Assembly: GCF_043555985.1 (NCBI RefSeq)
Contig: NZ_JBIGIC010000009.1
Location: forward strand, 124,001-188,000
Length of the DNA: 64,000 nt
Origin: Pelomonas candidula
GTDB taxonomy: Bacteria > Pseudomonadota > Gammaproteobacteria > Burkholderiales > Burkholderiaceae_C
Direction of reading: 5' to 3'
Shown: one piece after another, positions 25,366-34,242 of the stretch
Layout of the letters: the number at the start of each line of letters is the position of its first letter
How positions within the stretch are numbered: position 1 is the first letter of the stretch
Notes under the pieces: generated by a model
What the model was told of the DNA's origin: nothing
What the model saw: only the letters and a program-made list of their open reading frames with translations
Databases searched by the model: none
Made by a program: the position numbers and the translations under genes

Positions 25366-25787
25366 AACCCCTGCTGCTGGCCGCCCTCGCCCTCTGCACC
25401 GCGCTGCCGGTGCTCGCGCAGACGCAGGTCCGCAGCACCCAGGTCTACCGCTGCGGCCCCGACGGCCGCGACCTGCGCGATTCGCCCTGCCCCGGCGGCG
25501 CGGCCGCCAGCAACGTCCACTACGACGAACCCAGTGCCGCCGACAGCCGTGCCGCGCGCGAACGGCAGATGGCCGACGCCAAGCAGGCCGCGGCGCTCGC
25601 GGCGGCCCGGCGCGCCAGCGAGGCCGAGGCCCGCCACCAGCGCGCCGCCCACATCGGCCTGCAGCCCGCGGCCACACCGGCCCAGCCGGCCAGCGGCCCG
25701 CAGGTCACGCACCTGAAGCCGCCCAAGGTGGCCAAGCCGAAGAAGCCGCACGCGCCCTCGGCCAGGGCCAGCGGCGCCGCTCGATAG
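25362..25787 (+). CDS. DUF4124-like secreted protein
   Basis: 141 aa with a clean signal peptide (residues 1-19, VLAQ). The mature start VYRCGPDGRDLRDSPCPGG resembles the DUF4124 core, a short Cys-pair domain common in betaproteobacterial periplasmic proteins (pattern 'Y+C...G...Y.d.PC'). It continues into an Ala/Arg/Glu-rich helical region with coiled-coil character and a Pro/Lys-rich basic tail. The function of the family is unknown. Coupled to pth by a 4-nt overlap. Confidence 0.65.
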   Translation: MKPLLLAALALCTALPVLAQTQVRSTQVYRCGPDGRDLRDSPCPGGAAASNVHYDEPSAADSRAARERQMADAKQAAALAAARRASEAEARHQRAAHIGLQPAATPAQPASGPQVTHLKPPKVAKPKKPHAPSARASGAAR

Positions 25788-25796
25788 AATCCCGCC

Positions 25797-26004
25797 CGTT
25801 GGTGCTCGCGCCCGGCCTCACGCCGGGTGCAGTTCAACGGGAATCAGGAGGGCGAGCGGCCACGCCGCGAACCTAACCTGAGCTGTCCCCGCAACGGTAA
25901 GTGGACGAGGCCCTCGCGCCTCGCTGTTCAGCCGAGAAGCCACTGGTGCGCGAGCACCGGGAAGGCACTGAGCAGATGTCCACCAGCCCGGATACCGGCC
26001 AACG
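25797..26004 (+). promoter_or_regulatory. Cobalamin riboswitch aptamer
   Basis: Matches the adenosylcobalamin riboswitch layout. The P1 closing stem is CGTTGG (25797-25802) with CCAACG (25999-26004). The conserved GCTGTCCCCGCAACGGTAAG-like core lies at about 25881-25900. Next come GAAGCCACTG, a hairpin and GGGAAGG (about 25935-25965), and the 3' segment AGCCCGGATACCGGCC stands in for the family's AGCCAGGAGACCTGCC. It lies directly upstream of btuB and should repress the B12 operon when corrinoid is plentiful. Confidence 0.93.
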
Positions 26005-26008
26005 ACGG

Positions 26009-26030
26009 GGTTTCTTCGGAAGCCGTTTTT
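26009..26030 (+). terminator. Riboswitch expression-platform terminator
   Basis: Stem GGTTTC/GAAGCC (one G-U pair) closed by a stable cTTCGg tetraloop and followed by G and TTTTT. It starts 5 nt after the aptamer's P1 stem and before btuB, pointing to control by premature transcription termination. Confidence 0.72.
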
Positions 26031-26059
26031 CAGCCTTGCTGCGGGGGTCAGCACGGCTG
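26031..26059 (+). other. Second hairpin in the btuB leader
   Basis: CAGCC-T-TGCTG pairs with CAGCA-C-GGCTG around a 7-nt loop, ten base pairs with one mismatch, immediately after the terminator T-run and 23 nt before the btuB ATG. No T-run follows directly, so it is not a standard terminator. It might limit ribosome access or insulate the leader. No clear Shine-Dalgarno is visible before btuB. Confidence 0.5.
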
Positions 26060-26082
26060 AGCGATCGTTTGCGTCTCTTTTC

Positions 26083-27978
26083 ATGTCCCAAGCTCTCCTC
26101 GCGGCCCGCCGGCCGCTGCTGGCCCTGTCCGTCCTGGCCCTGGCCGCGTCCGCTCACGCCCAAATCAACAAGCTCGACACCGTCGTCACCACCGCCACGC
26201 GCACGCCGCAGAAGCTGTCGGAAGTGCTGGTCGACCTGACCGTCATCACCCGCGCCGACATCGAGCGCCAGGCCGCCGCCAGCGTGGCCGACCTGCTGCG
26301 CAACAACGGCTGCGCCGAGATGGTCCGCAACGGCGGCGCCGCGTCGACCACGTCGGTCTACCTGCGCGGCGCCGAGACCCGCCACACCCTCGTGCTGGTG
26401 GACGGCGTGCGTATGGACTCGCAATCCACCGGCGGCGCAAGCTGGCAAGGCATTCCCATCGCGCAGATCGAGCGCATCGAAGTGCTGAAGGGCCCGGCCA
26501 GCGCCATCTACGGCTCCGACGCGGTCGGCGGCGTCGTGCAGATCTTCACCCGCAAGGGCGGCGGCAAGACCAGCTTCGACCTTGGCATCGGCGTCGGCAA
26601 CCTGGGCACGCAGAAGCTGGACGGCGGCGTGTTCGGCAGCGCCGGCATGGTCGACTACGCCGTCACGCTGGCCGGCGAGCGCAGCGACGGCTTCAACGCC
26701 ACCACGACCGACAACGCCTTCAGCTACGTGCCCGACCGTGACGGCTGGCGCAAGAGCCAGGCTACCGCGCGCCTGGGCGTCCAGTTGGCTGAAGGCCAGC
26801 GCGTCGAGGCTGTCATGCTGAGGAGCCACGCCAACGCACAGTACGACGCCAGCAAGTCCAAGCCGCTGGTGGACGACCGCACCAAGCAGGACACCGACGC
26901 CGCCCGCCTGGCCTGGACGGCCCAGTGGGCGCCGGCCCTGCAGACGCAGCTCAGCTACGGCGAGTCGCGAGACCGCTACGAGACCACGCCCTCGCCCTAC
27001 CTGACCGTCACGCACGTCAAGAACCTCGCGCTGAACGGCTCCTACCTGCTCGGCAAGGGCCAGCAGATCAACTTCCTGGGCGAGCGCATCGAGGACGAGC
27101 TGGAGAACAGCGGCCTGCTGACCGCCGGCGTCGGCAAGCGCCACCGCAACGCGATGGGCGCGGGCTACCTGTTCACGCAGGGCGCGTTCAGCTTCCAGGC
27201 CCATGCCCGCCACGACGATGACAGCCAGTTCGGCGGCGCCGACACCGGCACGCTGCTGGCCGGCTACGAGGTGGCGACCGGCCTGCGCCTCGTCGGCTCC
27301 ATCGGCAACTCCTTCCGCGCGCCGACGCTGTACCAGCAAGGCACCATCTACGGCCCCGACCTCAGCAAGGGCGCGCAGCCACTCAAGGCCGAGCGCGGCC
27401 ACAACGTCGAAGTCGGCCTGAAGTACGGCAGCGGCGACACCGAGGCCTCCGCCACGGTCTACCGCAACCGCATCAGCGATCTCATCAACTTCGAGGGCGC
27501 GCTGACCACCTGCAACAGCGGCTTCGGCTGCTACGGCAACGTGCCCGACGCGCTGCTGCAGGGCCTGAGCCTGGCCGCCAGCACGCAGGTTTCGCTGCTG
27601 CACGTATCGGCCACGCTGGACCTGCAGGCACCCAAGGATGCGACGCCCGCGATCGCCGGCCGCACGAACAACTACGGCAAGCTGCTGGCCCGCCGCGCGC
27701 AGCGCCTGGGCACCATCAACGCCGACACCAACCTGGGCGACTGGGTGCTGGGTGCCGGCGTGCAGGCCTCCAGCGCGCGCTTCGACAACGCGGCCAACAC
27801 CCGCCGGCTGGGCGGCTATGCGCTGGTCAACTTCAGCGCGCAGTACAAGATCAACCGCGATCTGAAGCTGCAGTTCAACGTCGACAACGCCTTCGACCGC
27901 GACACGACACTGGCCTACGGCTACGCGTCCGCACCACGCACGGCGCTGCTGACCCTGCGCTGGAACCCCACGCTCTGA
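26083..27978 (+). CDS. btuB: TonB-dependent vitamin B12 outer-membrane receptor
   Basis: 631 aa outer-membrane beta-barrel with an internal plug. The signal peptide ends at about residue 26 (AHAQ). The TonB-box region LDTVVTTATRTP is followed by the plug domain (VLVDLTVITRADIERQ ... IERIEVLKGPASAIYGSDAVGG, to about residue 150), then 22 predicted barrel strands ending in aromatic LTLRWNPTL. It captures cobalamin and, energised by TonB/ExbBD, passes it to BtuF. Placement under a cobalamin riboswitch and before btuF/btuC/btuD makes the substrate assignment firm. Confidence 0.95.
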   Translation: MSQALLAARRPLLALSVLALAASAHAQINKLDTVVTTATRTPQKLSEVLVDLTVITRADIERQAAASVADLLRNNGCAEMVRNGGAASTTSVYLRGAETRHTLVLVDGVRMDSQSTGGASWQGIPIAQIERIEVLKGPASAIYGSDAVGGVVQIFTRKGGGKTSFDLGIGVGNLGTQKLDGGVFGSAGMVDYAVTLAGERSDGFNATTTDNAFSYVPDRDGWRKSQATARLGVQLAEGQRVEAVMLRSHANAQYDASKSKPLVDDRTKQDTDAARLAWTAQWAPALQTQLSYGESRDRYETTPSPYLTVTHVKNLALNGSYLLGKGQQINFLGERIEDELENSGLLTAGVGKRHRNAMGAGYLFTQGAFSFQAHARHDDDSQFGGADTGTLLAGYEVATGLRLVGSIGNSFRAPTLYQQGTIYGPDLSKGAQPLKAERGHNVEVGLKYGSGDTEASATVYRNRISDLINFEGALTTCNSGFGCYGNVPDALLQGLSLAASTQVSLLHVSATLDLQAPKDATPAIAGRTNNYGKLLARRAQRLGTINADTNLGDWVLGAGVQASSARFDNAANTRRLGGYALVNFSAQYKINRDLKLQFNVDNAFDRDTTLAYGYASAPRTALLTLRWNPTL

Positions 27979-27986
27979 GCCCGACG

Positions 27987-28547
27987 ATGATGAGCCCACA
28001 CGACCTCATCGTCGGCGGCCAGCGCAGCGGCAAGTCGCGCCAGGCCGAGAGGCTGGCGCTGCGCTGGCAGGCCGGCGGAGGCCGCGTGGCCGTCATCGCG
28101 ACCGCACTGGCCGCCGACGCCGAGATGCGCGCCCGCATCGCCCACCACCGCGCCACGCGGCCGGCGGGCTTCGAGACCATCGAGGCGCCGCTGGCCTTGA
28201 GCGCCGCACTGCAGCAGGCAGACGACGAACGCACGCTGCTCGTCGTCGACTGCCTGACGCTGTGGCTCGTCAACTGGCTGATGCCGATCCACGGCGCGGC
28301 CGACCGCAACGGCTGGGAGCTGGAGCGGCAGACGCTGCTGGCCCTGCTGCCGCGGCTGGCGTCGCCGGTCGTCTTCGTCTCCAACGAGGTGGGTTGGGGC
28401 GTGTCGCCGCTGGGTCGCGAGGTGCGCGACTATGTCGACGAACTGGGCCGGCTGAACCAGGACGTCGCGCGCCACTGCGGCCGGTTGACACTGATGGTCG
28501 CGGGCCAGGCCTGGACCCGACCTGTCGAGGATGCTTCCGATGTTTGA
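27987..28547 (+). CDS. cobP: Adenosylcobinamide kinase/adenosylcobinamide-phosphate guanylyltransferase
   Basis: 186 aa bifunctional enzyme (CobU in Salmonella). It phosphorylates adenosylcobinamide and then transfers GMP to give AdoCbi-GDP in nucleotide-loop assembly. The P-loop GGQRSGKSRQAE is at residues 10-21; the active-site His region (HHRATRP) and VDCLTLWL and SNEVGWGV motifs follow. Two adjacent ATGs (27987, 27990) are possible. It ends 8 nt inside the next gene. Confidence 0.94.
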   Translation: MMSPHDLIVGGQRSGKSRQAERLALRWQAGGGRVAVIATALAADAEMRARIAHHRATRPAGFETIEAPLALSAALQQADDERTLLVVDCLTLWLVNWLMPIHGAADRNGWELERQTLLALLPRLASPVVFVSNEVGWGVSPLGREVRDYVDELGRLNQDVARHCGRLTLMVAGQAWTRPVEDASDV

Positions 28548-29394
28548 ACGATTGCTCGCCGCGCTGCTCGTCGCCTGCGCGCTGCCCGCCGTGGCAGTCG
28601 AGGTCAAGGACGACCTCGGCACCGTGACGCAGATCGCCACGCCGCCGCAGCGCATCGTCAGCCTGCTGCCGTCGCTGACCGAGACCGTCTGCGAGCTGGG
28701 CGCCTGCGCCCGCCTCGTCGGCGTGGACCGCTACTCCAACTTCCCGGCTCAAGTGAACGCGCTGCCCAAGGTGGGCGGCATGGACGACACCAATGTCGAG
28801 CTGATCGCGTCGCTGAAGCCCGACGTCGTGCTCGTCGCCGTGTCGTCGCGCGTCAGCGAGCGGTTGCGCGCCCTGGGCATGAAGGTCGTCGCGCTGGAGC
28901 CCCGCAGCTACAAGGACGTGCAGCGCGTGCTGGACGTCCTCGGCCGCGTGCTGGGCGTGAACGACGCGCAGCGCGTCTGGCGCTACATCGACGCCGGTGT
29001 GAAGGCCGCGGCCAGCAGCGTGCCGGCCCAGGCGCACGGCGTGCGCGTCTACTACGAGGTGGCCAGCGGCCTGTGGGCGGCCGGCGAGTCGTCCTTCATG
29101 GGCGAGACGCTGACCCGGCTAGGCGCCGGCAACATCATCCCAGCCAACCTGGGGCCCTTCCCCAAGATCAACCCGGAGTTCGTCGTCAAGGCGAACCCGG
29201 CCCTCATCATGATCGGCTCGCGCGGTGCCGAGGGCCTCGCGCAACGGCCCGGCTGGGACCGCATCGACGCAATCAGGCGCGGCCGCGTCTGCGTCTTCAA
29301 GCCGGAGGAAGGCGACATCCTGTCCCGCCCCGGCCCGCGCATGGCCGAGGCGGCGCAGATCATGGCGCGCTGCCTGCGCGAGAAGGCGTCGTGA
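28540..29394 (+). CDS. btuF: Periplasmic cobalamin-binding protein
   Basis: 284 aa from the ATG at 28540, chosen over 28531 because GAGG lies about 9 nt before it. Signal peptide of about 20 residues (LPAVA). Class III solute-binding protein: IVSLLPSLTETVCELGACARLVGVDRYSNFP, then a long helix and a C-terminal lobe (PGWDRIDAIRRGRVC). It receives B12 from BtuB and docks on BtuCD. Stop and the btuC start share one base. Confidence 0.93.
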   Translation: MFERLLAALLVACALPAVAVEVKDDLGTVTQIATPPQRIVSLLPSLTETVCELGACARLVGVDRYSNFPAQVNALPKVGGMDDTNVELIASLKPDVVLVAVSSRVSERLRALGMKVVALEPRSYKDVQRVLDVLGRVLGVNDAQRVWRYIDAGVKAAASSVPAQAHGVRVYYEVASGLWAAGESSFMGETLTRLGAGNIIPANLGPFPKINPEFVVKANPALIMIGSRGAEGLAQRPGWDRIDAIRRGRVCVFKPEEGDILSRPGPRMAEAAQIMARCLREKAS

Positions 29395-30374
29395 TGAACC
29401 TGCGCCCCGGTCTGCTGCTCGCACTGCTGCTGGCCGTCGGCGCAGCCGGTGTCGTTGCCGGCGTGATGACCGGCAGCACCGGCTGGGCCGACCTGACCGA
29501 CGACCGCATGAGCGTCATCCTTTGGGAGATCCGCCTGCCGCGGTCCCTCGGCGCCTGGTGGGCCGGCGCGCTGCTGGGCATGGCCGGCGCGATGTCGCAA
29601 GGCCTGTTCCGCAACCCGCTGGCCGACCCCTACCTGCTGGGCAGCGCATCGGGCGCCGGCCTGGCCGTGGCCGTCGCGCTGGCGCTGACAGGCGTGTCGC
29701 CGCAGACCTCGTCGCTGCTGGCCCACGTGGGCCTGACCGGCATCGCCTTTATCGGCACGCTAGTGGGCGTGGGCCTCACCCTCATCCTCGCCCGCGGCGT
29801 CGAGCAGACGCTGCGGCTGCTGCTGGCCGGCGTCGTCGTCGGCGTCGTGCTGAACGCGCTGACCGGCCTGGCCACGCTGTGGGCGCCGGACATCCTGCGT
29901 GCGATGCAGGCCTTCCTGCTCGGCAACACCGGGCTGCTGGGCTGGAGCAGCGTCACGGTCATGACGGCCTGCGGTGTCGCCGCGCTGCTGATCGGCCTGC
30001 TGGCCAGCCCGGCACTGGACGCGCTGACGCTGGGCGAGGCCACGGCCGCGTCGCTGGGCGTGCGCATGGGCCTGGTGCGGCTGCTGCTGATCCTCGCGTT
30101 CGCGCTCGCCACGGGCGCGGCGGTCGCGCAGACGGGCATCGTCGCCTTCGTCGGGCTCGTCGCACCGCACCTCGTGCGCACCGTCTGCCCGACGCTGCAC
30201 GGCCGGTTGATCGGCCTGTCCGCCGCGGCCGGCGGCGCGCTGCTGCTGGCGGCCGACGTGCTGGCGCGCGGGCTGATGCGGCCACAGGAGTTGCCCGTCG
30301 GTTTGGTGACGGCGCTGCTGGGTGGCATCTATCTGCTCGTCCTCATGCACCGCCGCGGAGCCCCGAAGCGATGA
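29394..30374 (+). CDS. btuC: Vitamin B12 ABC transporter permease
   Basis: 326 aa, FecCD/BtuC family with about ten transmembrane helices. Typical motifs: RLPRSLGAWWAGALLGMAGA, PLADPYLLGSASGAGLA, and near the C-terminus the coupling region GIVAFVGLVAPHLVRT contacting BtuD. The ATG at 29394 overlaps the btuF stop (TGATG). The 3' end overlaps btuD by 4 nt. Confidence 0.95.
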   Translation: MNLRPGLLLALLLAVGAAGVVAGVMTGSTGWADLTDDRMSVILWEIRLPRSLGAWWAGALLGMAGAMSQGLFRNPLADPYLLGSASGAGLAVAVALALTGVSPQTSSLLAHVGLTGIAFIGTLVGVGLTLILARGVEQTLRLLLAGVVVGVVLNALTGLATLWAPDILRAMQAFLLGNTGLLGWSSVTVMTACGVAALLIGLLASPALDALTLGEATAASLGVRMGLVRLLLILAFALATGAAVAQTGIVAFVGLVAPHLVRTVCPTLHGRLIGLSAAAGGALLLAADVLARGLMRPQELPVGLVTALLGGIYLLVLMHRRGAPKR

Positions 30375-31129
30375 GCGCGCTGCACGCCCGGATCGACCGC
30401 GTCCGCATCGACGGCCGCGACCTCATCAGCGACGTCACGCTGGACGTGCCGGCTGCCCGCTGGACCGCCATCGTCGGCCCCAACGGCGCCGGCAAGTCCA
30501 CGCTGCTGCGCGCCGTCGCCGGCCTGCAGAAGTGCGATGGCGCCGTGCTGCTGGCGGGCCGCCCGCTGCACGACTGGCCCAGCCGCGAACGCGCCCGCCA
30601 GCTCGCCTGGATGGGGCAGCAGGAAACCGGCGCCGACGACCTGCTGGCGCTGGACGTCGTCCTGCTGGGCCGCCTGCCGCACCGCCCGTGGCTGGCGCCG
30701 CCCACGGCGGCCGACCACGCCGCCGCGCAGGCCGCGATGCAGTCCACGCAAAGCTGGGACTGGCGCGAGCGGCGCCTGGGCTCGCTGTCGGGCGGCGAGC
30801 GCCAGCGCGTGCTGCTGGCCCGTGCGCTGGCCGTCGACGCGCCGCTGACGTTGATGGACGAGCCGCTGGCCCACCTGGACCCGCCGCACCAGGCCGAGTG
30901 GATGGCGCTCGTCCGTGCCCGCGTGGCCGCCGGCCACAGCGTCGTCAGCGTGCTGCACGAACTTCACCTCGCGCTGCAGGCCGACCATCTCGTGCTGATG
31001 GCCGACGGCCGCATCGTCCACACCGGCGCGCCGGCCGACACCGCCACGCACGACGCGCTGCGCCGCGTGTTCGGCCCGCGCCTGCACATCGCACAGCTTG
31101 ATGGGCGCTGGATCGCCCTGCCTTTATGA
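30371..31129 (+). CDS. btuD: Vitamin B12 ABC transporter ATPase
   Basis: 252 aa. Walker A GPNGAGKST (residues about 37-45), signature LSGGERQRV, Walker B LTLMDEP, D-loop LDPP and switch His in LHELHL are all intact. Powers BtuC-mediated import. ATGA overlaps with both neighbours place it in a tightly coupled operon. Confidence 0.95.
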   Translation: MSALHARIDRVRIDGRDLISDVTLDVPAARWTAIVGPNGAGKSTLLRAVAGLQKCDGAVLLAGRPLHDWPSRERARQLAWMGQQETGADDLLALDVVLLGRLPHRPWLAPPTAADHAAAQAAMQSTQSWDWRERRLGSLSGGERQRVLLARALAVDAPLTLMDEPLAHLDPPHQAEWMALVRARVAAGHSVVSVLHELHLALQADHLVLMADGRIVHTGAPADTATHDALRRVFGPRLHIAQLDGRWIALPL

Positions 31130-32415
31130 CCTCCTGCCGAGCCCTCTTCATCAGCGCCCCGTCCTCCGGGTCGGGCAAGACCTGCGTCACCGCCGCCATC
31201 GCACGCAGCCAGGTTCGACGCGGCCGGCGCGTGCGCGTCTTCAAGACCGGCCCCGACTTCCTCGACCCCAGCATCCTGGAGCGGGCCAGCGGTGCACCGG
31301 TCTACCAGCTCGACCTGTTCATGGGCGGCTTCGCCCATTGCCAGGCGCTGCTGGCCCAGGCCGCCCGCGAGGCCGACCTCATCCTCATCGAAGGCGTCAT
31401 GGGCCTGTTCGACGGCAAGCCCAGCGGCGCCGACCTGGCCGCCGCCTTCGGCCTGCCCGTCGTCTGCGTCATCGACGCCTCGGCCATGGCGCAGACCTTC
31501 GCGGCGCTGGCCACCGGCCTCGCGCGCTTCCGGCCCGACGTGCGGCACTACGGCGTCATCGCCAACCGCGTCGGCGGCCAGGCGCACGCCCGCATGGTGG
31601 CCGAAGGCCTGCCCGGCGAGCTGCCGCTGATCGCGGCACTGCCGCGCGAACCGCGGCTCATCCTGCCCGAGCGCCATCTGGGCCTGGTGCAGGCGCTGGA
31701 GCAGCCGGGCCTGGACGCGCAGCTGGACGCCTGGGCCGACACCTGGGACGCCGCGCTGCTGCCCAACTTCGTGTTCGAGCCGCAGACCATCGAGGACGCC
31801 ATCGAGACGGCGCCCGCACCGCTGCTGGCAGGCCGGCGCATCGCCATCGCGCGCGACGCGGCGTTCGGCTTCATCTACGCCGCCAACGTGGACACGCTGC
31901 GCGCGCTGGGCGCCGAGCTGGCGTTCTTCTCGCCGCTCAAGCACGAGCCGTTGCCGGCCTGCGATGCCGTCTGGCTGCCGGGCGGCTACCCCGAGCTGTA
32001 CGCCGACAGACTGGCCGCTCACCCGACGCTGGCCGCCGCGCTGGCCGCCCACGTGGCCCGCGGCAAACCGCTGCTGGCCGAATGCGGCGGCATGCTGGCG
32101 CTGCTGGACGAGCTGACCGACGCGGCCGGCGACGCCCACCCCATGGCCGGCCTGCTGCCCGGCCGCGCCCATGTGCAGCAGCGCCTCGCCGCCTTGGGCC
32201 TGCAGGCCATCAACTGGCCCGAGGGTCCGCTGCGCGGCCACAGCTACCACTACTCCACGCTGGACACGCCGATGACGCCCATCGCCACGGCCACCAACCC
32301 CAACGGCGGCAAGACCGCCGAGGCGCTGTACCAGCAGGGCTCGCTGCGCGCGAGCTATGTGCACCACTACTTCCCGTCCAACCCCGAGGCCATCGCGGCT
32401 TTCTTCAAGGGCTGA
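31126..32415 (+). CDS. cobB: Cobyrinate/hydrogenobyrinate a,c-diamide synthase
   Basis: 429 aa. ATP-dependent, glutamine-using amidation of corrin side chains a and c. The N-terminal dethiobiotin-synthetase-like ATPase domain carries a P-loop variant SAPSSGSGKT (residues 10-19) and EGVMGLFDG. The C-terminal class I amidotransferase-like domain has LPGGYPELYA and the Cys nucleophile in ECGGML. Coupled to btuD by ATGA. Without cob(I)alamin ring genes nearby, it may serve salvage of incomplete corrinoids or complement genes elsewhere. Confidence 0.94.
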   Translation: MTSCRALFISAPSSGSGKTCVTAAIARSQVRRGRRVRVFKTGPDFLDPSILERASGAPVYQLDLFMGGFAHCQALLAQAAREADLILIEGVMGLFDGKPSGADLAAAFGLPVVCVIDASAMAQTFAALATGLARFRPDVRHYGVIANRVGGQAHARMVAEGLPGELPLIAALPREPRLILPERHLGLVQALEQPGLDAQLDAWADTWDAALLPNFVFEPQTIEDAIETAPAPLLAGRRIAIARDAAFGFIYAANVDTLRALGAELAFFSPLKHEPLPACDAVWLPGGYPELYADRLAAHPTLAAALAAHVARGKPLLAECGGMLALLDELTDAAGDAHPMAGLLPGRAHVQQRLAALGLQAINWPEGPLRGHSYHYSTLDTPMTPIATATNPNGGKTAEALYQQGSLRASYVHHYFPSNPEAIAAFFKG

Positions 32416-32418
32416 CCC

Positions 32419-32988
32419 ATGGAAATCGAAAAGCCGCCCGTCGACCGCGAACGCGTCATCCCCACCGGCGAGCGCCGCGGCCTCGTGCTCGTGCACACCG
32501 GCGACGGCAAGGGCAAGAGCACGGCGGCGTTCGGGCTCGCGCTGCGCGCCCATGGCCGCGGCAAGCCGGTGCTGATCTACCAGTTCATGAAGGTGCCCAG
32601 TGCCCGCTTCGGCGAGCACCGCGTCTTCGAGCAACTGGGCGTGCCCATCATCGGCCTGGGTGACGGCTTCTCGTGGAAGAGCAAGGACCTCGAGCACAGC
32701 GCCGCGCTGGCTCGCGAGGGTTGGGCACGAGCCGAGGCCACCATCCGCAGCGGCGACCACTTCCTCATCGTGCTGGACGAGATCATGTATCCGCTGCGCT
32801 ACGGCTGGGTGCCGCTGGACGGCGTGCTGGCCTGCCTGCGCGAGCGCCCCGCCCACGTGCACGTCGTGCTGACCGGGCGCGGCGCGCCGGCCGAGCTGAT
32901 CGAGCTGGCCGACACGGTGACCGAGATGACGATGGTCAAGCACCACTACAAGGCCGGCGTGCCGGCGCAGCGGGGGATCGAGGATTGA
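32419..32988 (+). CDS. cobO: Cob(I)yrinic acid a,c-diamide adenosyltransferase
   Basis: 189 aa CobA/CobO/BtuR-type ATP:corrinoid adenosyltransferase; attaches the 5'-deoxyadenosyl ligand to cobalt. P-loop variant HTGDGKGKSTAAFG (residues about 26-39), DEIMYPL and the terminal VKHHYKAGVPAQRGIED are hallmarks. Starts 3 nt after cobB. Confidence 0.96.
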   Translation: MEIEKPPVDRERVIPTGERRGLVLVHTGDGKGKSTAAFGLALRAHGRGKPVLIYQFMKVPSARFGEHRVFEQLGVPIIGLGDGFSWKSKDLEHSAALAREGWARAEATIRSGDHFLIVLDEIMYPLRYGWVPLDGVLACLRERPAHVHVVLTGRGAPAELIELADTVTEMTMVKHHYKAGVPAQRGIED

Positions 32989-33320
32989 CCACCTTGGTTG
33001 TGTGCACCACATGCGCCGACGGCCAGGGCCAGGCGCTGCTGGAGGCCGTCGAGAACGAAGCGCTGGCGCGCGACGTCACGCTGCCCGTCCGCGGCCAGGC
33101 CTGCATGGCCGCCTGCAAGCAGAGCTGCACGGCGGCGCTGCAAGGCGCGGGCAAGCACAGCTATCTGTTCGGGCAGCTGGCACCGGACGCGACCTGCGTC
33201 GACGCGCTGCTGGCCGTGGCCACGCAGCATGCCGAGCCGGGCGAAGGTCTGCTCGCGTGGAGCCGCCGGCCCGAGCGGCTGAAAAGCGGCCTGATCGCGC
33301 GGCTGCCGCCGCTGGGCTGA
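32985..33320 (+). CDS. DUF1636 putative metal-binding protein
   Basis: 111 aa from a TTG at 32985 overlapping the cobO stop (TTGA). Cysteine-rich: VCTTC near the N-terminus and CMAACKQSC at residues about 39-47, resembling thioredoxin-like [2Fe-2S] or metal-binding proteins of DUF1636. Members are recurrently found in cobalamin gene clusters, but the biochemical role is not established to my knowledge; a cobalt or corrinoid redox function is a guess. Sits 4 nt before cbiB. Confidence 0.75.
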   Translation: MTTLVVCTTCADGQGQALLEAVENEALARDVTLPVRGQACMAACKQSCTAALQGAGKHSYLFGQLAPDATCVDALLAVATQHAEPGEGLLAWSRRPERLKSGLIARLPPLG

Positions 33321-33324
33321 CGCC

Positions 33325-34242
33325 ATGTCGACGGCCGTGCTGCTGCCTCTGGCGATGGTCGTGGCCTTGCTGATCGACCGGCTCGGCGAGCCACCGACCT
33401 GGGCACACCCGGTCGTCGGCATGGGCCGCTACCTGGGCTGGTTCAGGCTGACGAAGCTGCCGCCGGCCGCGGCCTTCATCGCCGGGGCGCTGGCCTGGCT
33501 GGTGGGTGCGACGCTGGTGGCCTTCGTGTCGCTGTGGGCGAGCGGCTGGGTGCTGCTCAAGCTGCAGCCCGCAGCCGCACCGTGGCGCCTCGTCGCGACC
33601 GCCGCGGCGCTAGGCCTGCTGCTGAAGCCGCTGCTGGCCTGGCGCATGCTGGCCGACGAAGCGATGGCGGTGGAAGCGGCGCTGCGCGAGTCGCTGGACG
33701 CCGGCCGTGCACGGCTGTCGCGCATCGTCAGCCGTGACACGACAAAGCTGACCGAGACCGAGGTGCGCGAGGCCGCCATCGAGACGCTGGCCGAGAACCT
33801 GAACGACTCGGTCATCGCGCCGCTGTTCTGGTTCGCCATCGCCGGGCTGCCGGGCGCCGCGGTCTACCGCTTCGCGAACACGGCGGACGCGATGTGGGGC
33901 TACCGGGACGAGCGCGAGTGGAGCGGCAAGTGGGCCGCACGCGCGGACGACATGCTGAGCTGGCTGCCGGCGCGGCTGACGGCGCTCGTGCTGCTGCCGC
34001 CGTCGCTGCCGGCACTGGTGCGCGAGGCTCGCCGCACGCCGTCGCCCAACAGCGGCTGGCCGATGGCGGCGATGGCGCTGCGGCTGGGCCTGCGCCTGGG
34101 CAAGCCGGGCGTCTACGTGCTGCACGCCGACGGCCGGTCGGTGGCACCCGACGACCTGCACGCGGCGCGCGCCGTGGCGTGGCACGCTGTCGTCATCGGC
34201 GCCGCCCTGGTCGCCACGCTCGCCTGGACGCTCCGGTCATGA
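33325..34242 (+). CDS. cbiB: Adenosylcobinamide-phosphate synthase (membrane)
   Basis: 305 aa integral membrane protein (CobD in aerobic nomenclature). Attaches aminopropanol or its phosphate to adenosylcobyric acid. Marks: HPVVGMGRYLGW, RIVSRDTTKLTETEVREAAIETLAENLNDS, the FRFAN-like YRFANTADAMWGY motif, and 4-5 hydrophobic segments. Coupled to cobC by ATGA. Confidence 0.94.
   Translation: MSTAVLLPLAMVVALLIDRLGEPPTWAHPVVGMGRYLGWFRLTKLPPAAAFIAGALAWLVGATLVAFVSLWASGWVLLKLQPAAAPWRLVATAAALGLLLKPLLAWRMLADEAMAVEAALRESLDAGRARLSRIVSRDTTKLTETEVREAAIETLAENLNDSVIAPLFWFAIAGLPGAAVYRFANTADAMWGYRDEREWSGKWAARADDMLSWLPARLTALVLLPPSLPALVREARRTPSPNSGWPMAAMALRLGLRLGKPGVYVLHADGRSVAPDDLHAARAVAWHAVVIGAALVATLAWTLRS

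Noticed and set aside
26031..26059. Second leader hairpin called as an intrinsic terminator
   Set aside because: No T-run follows the stem; the hairpin at 26009-26030 fits the terminator role far better.
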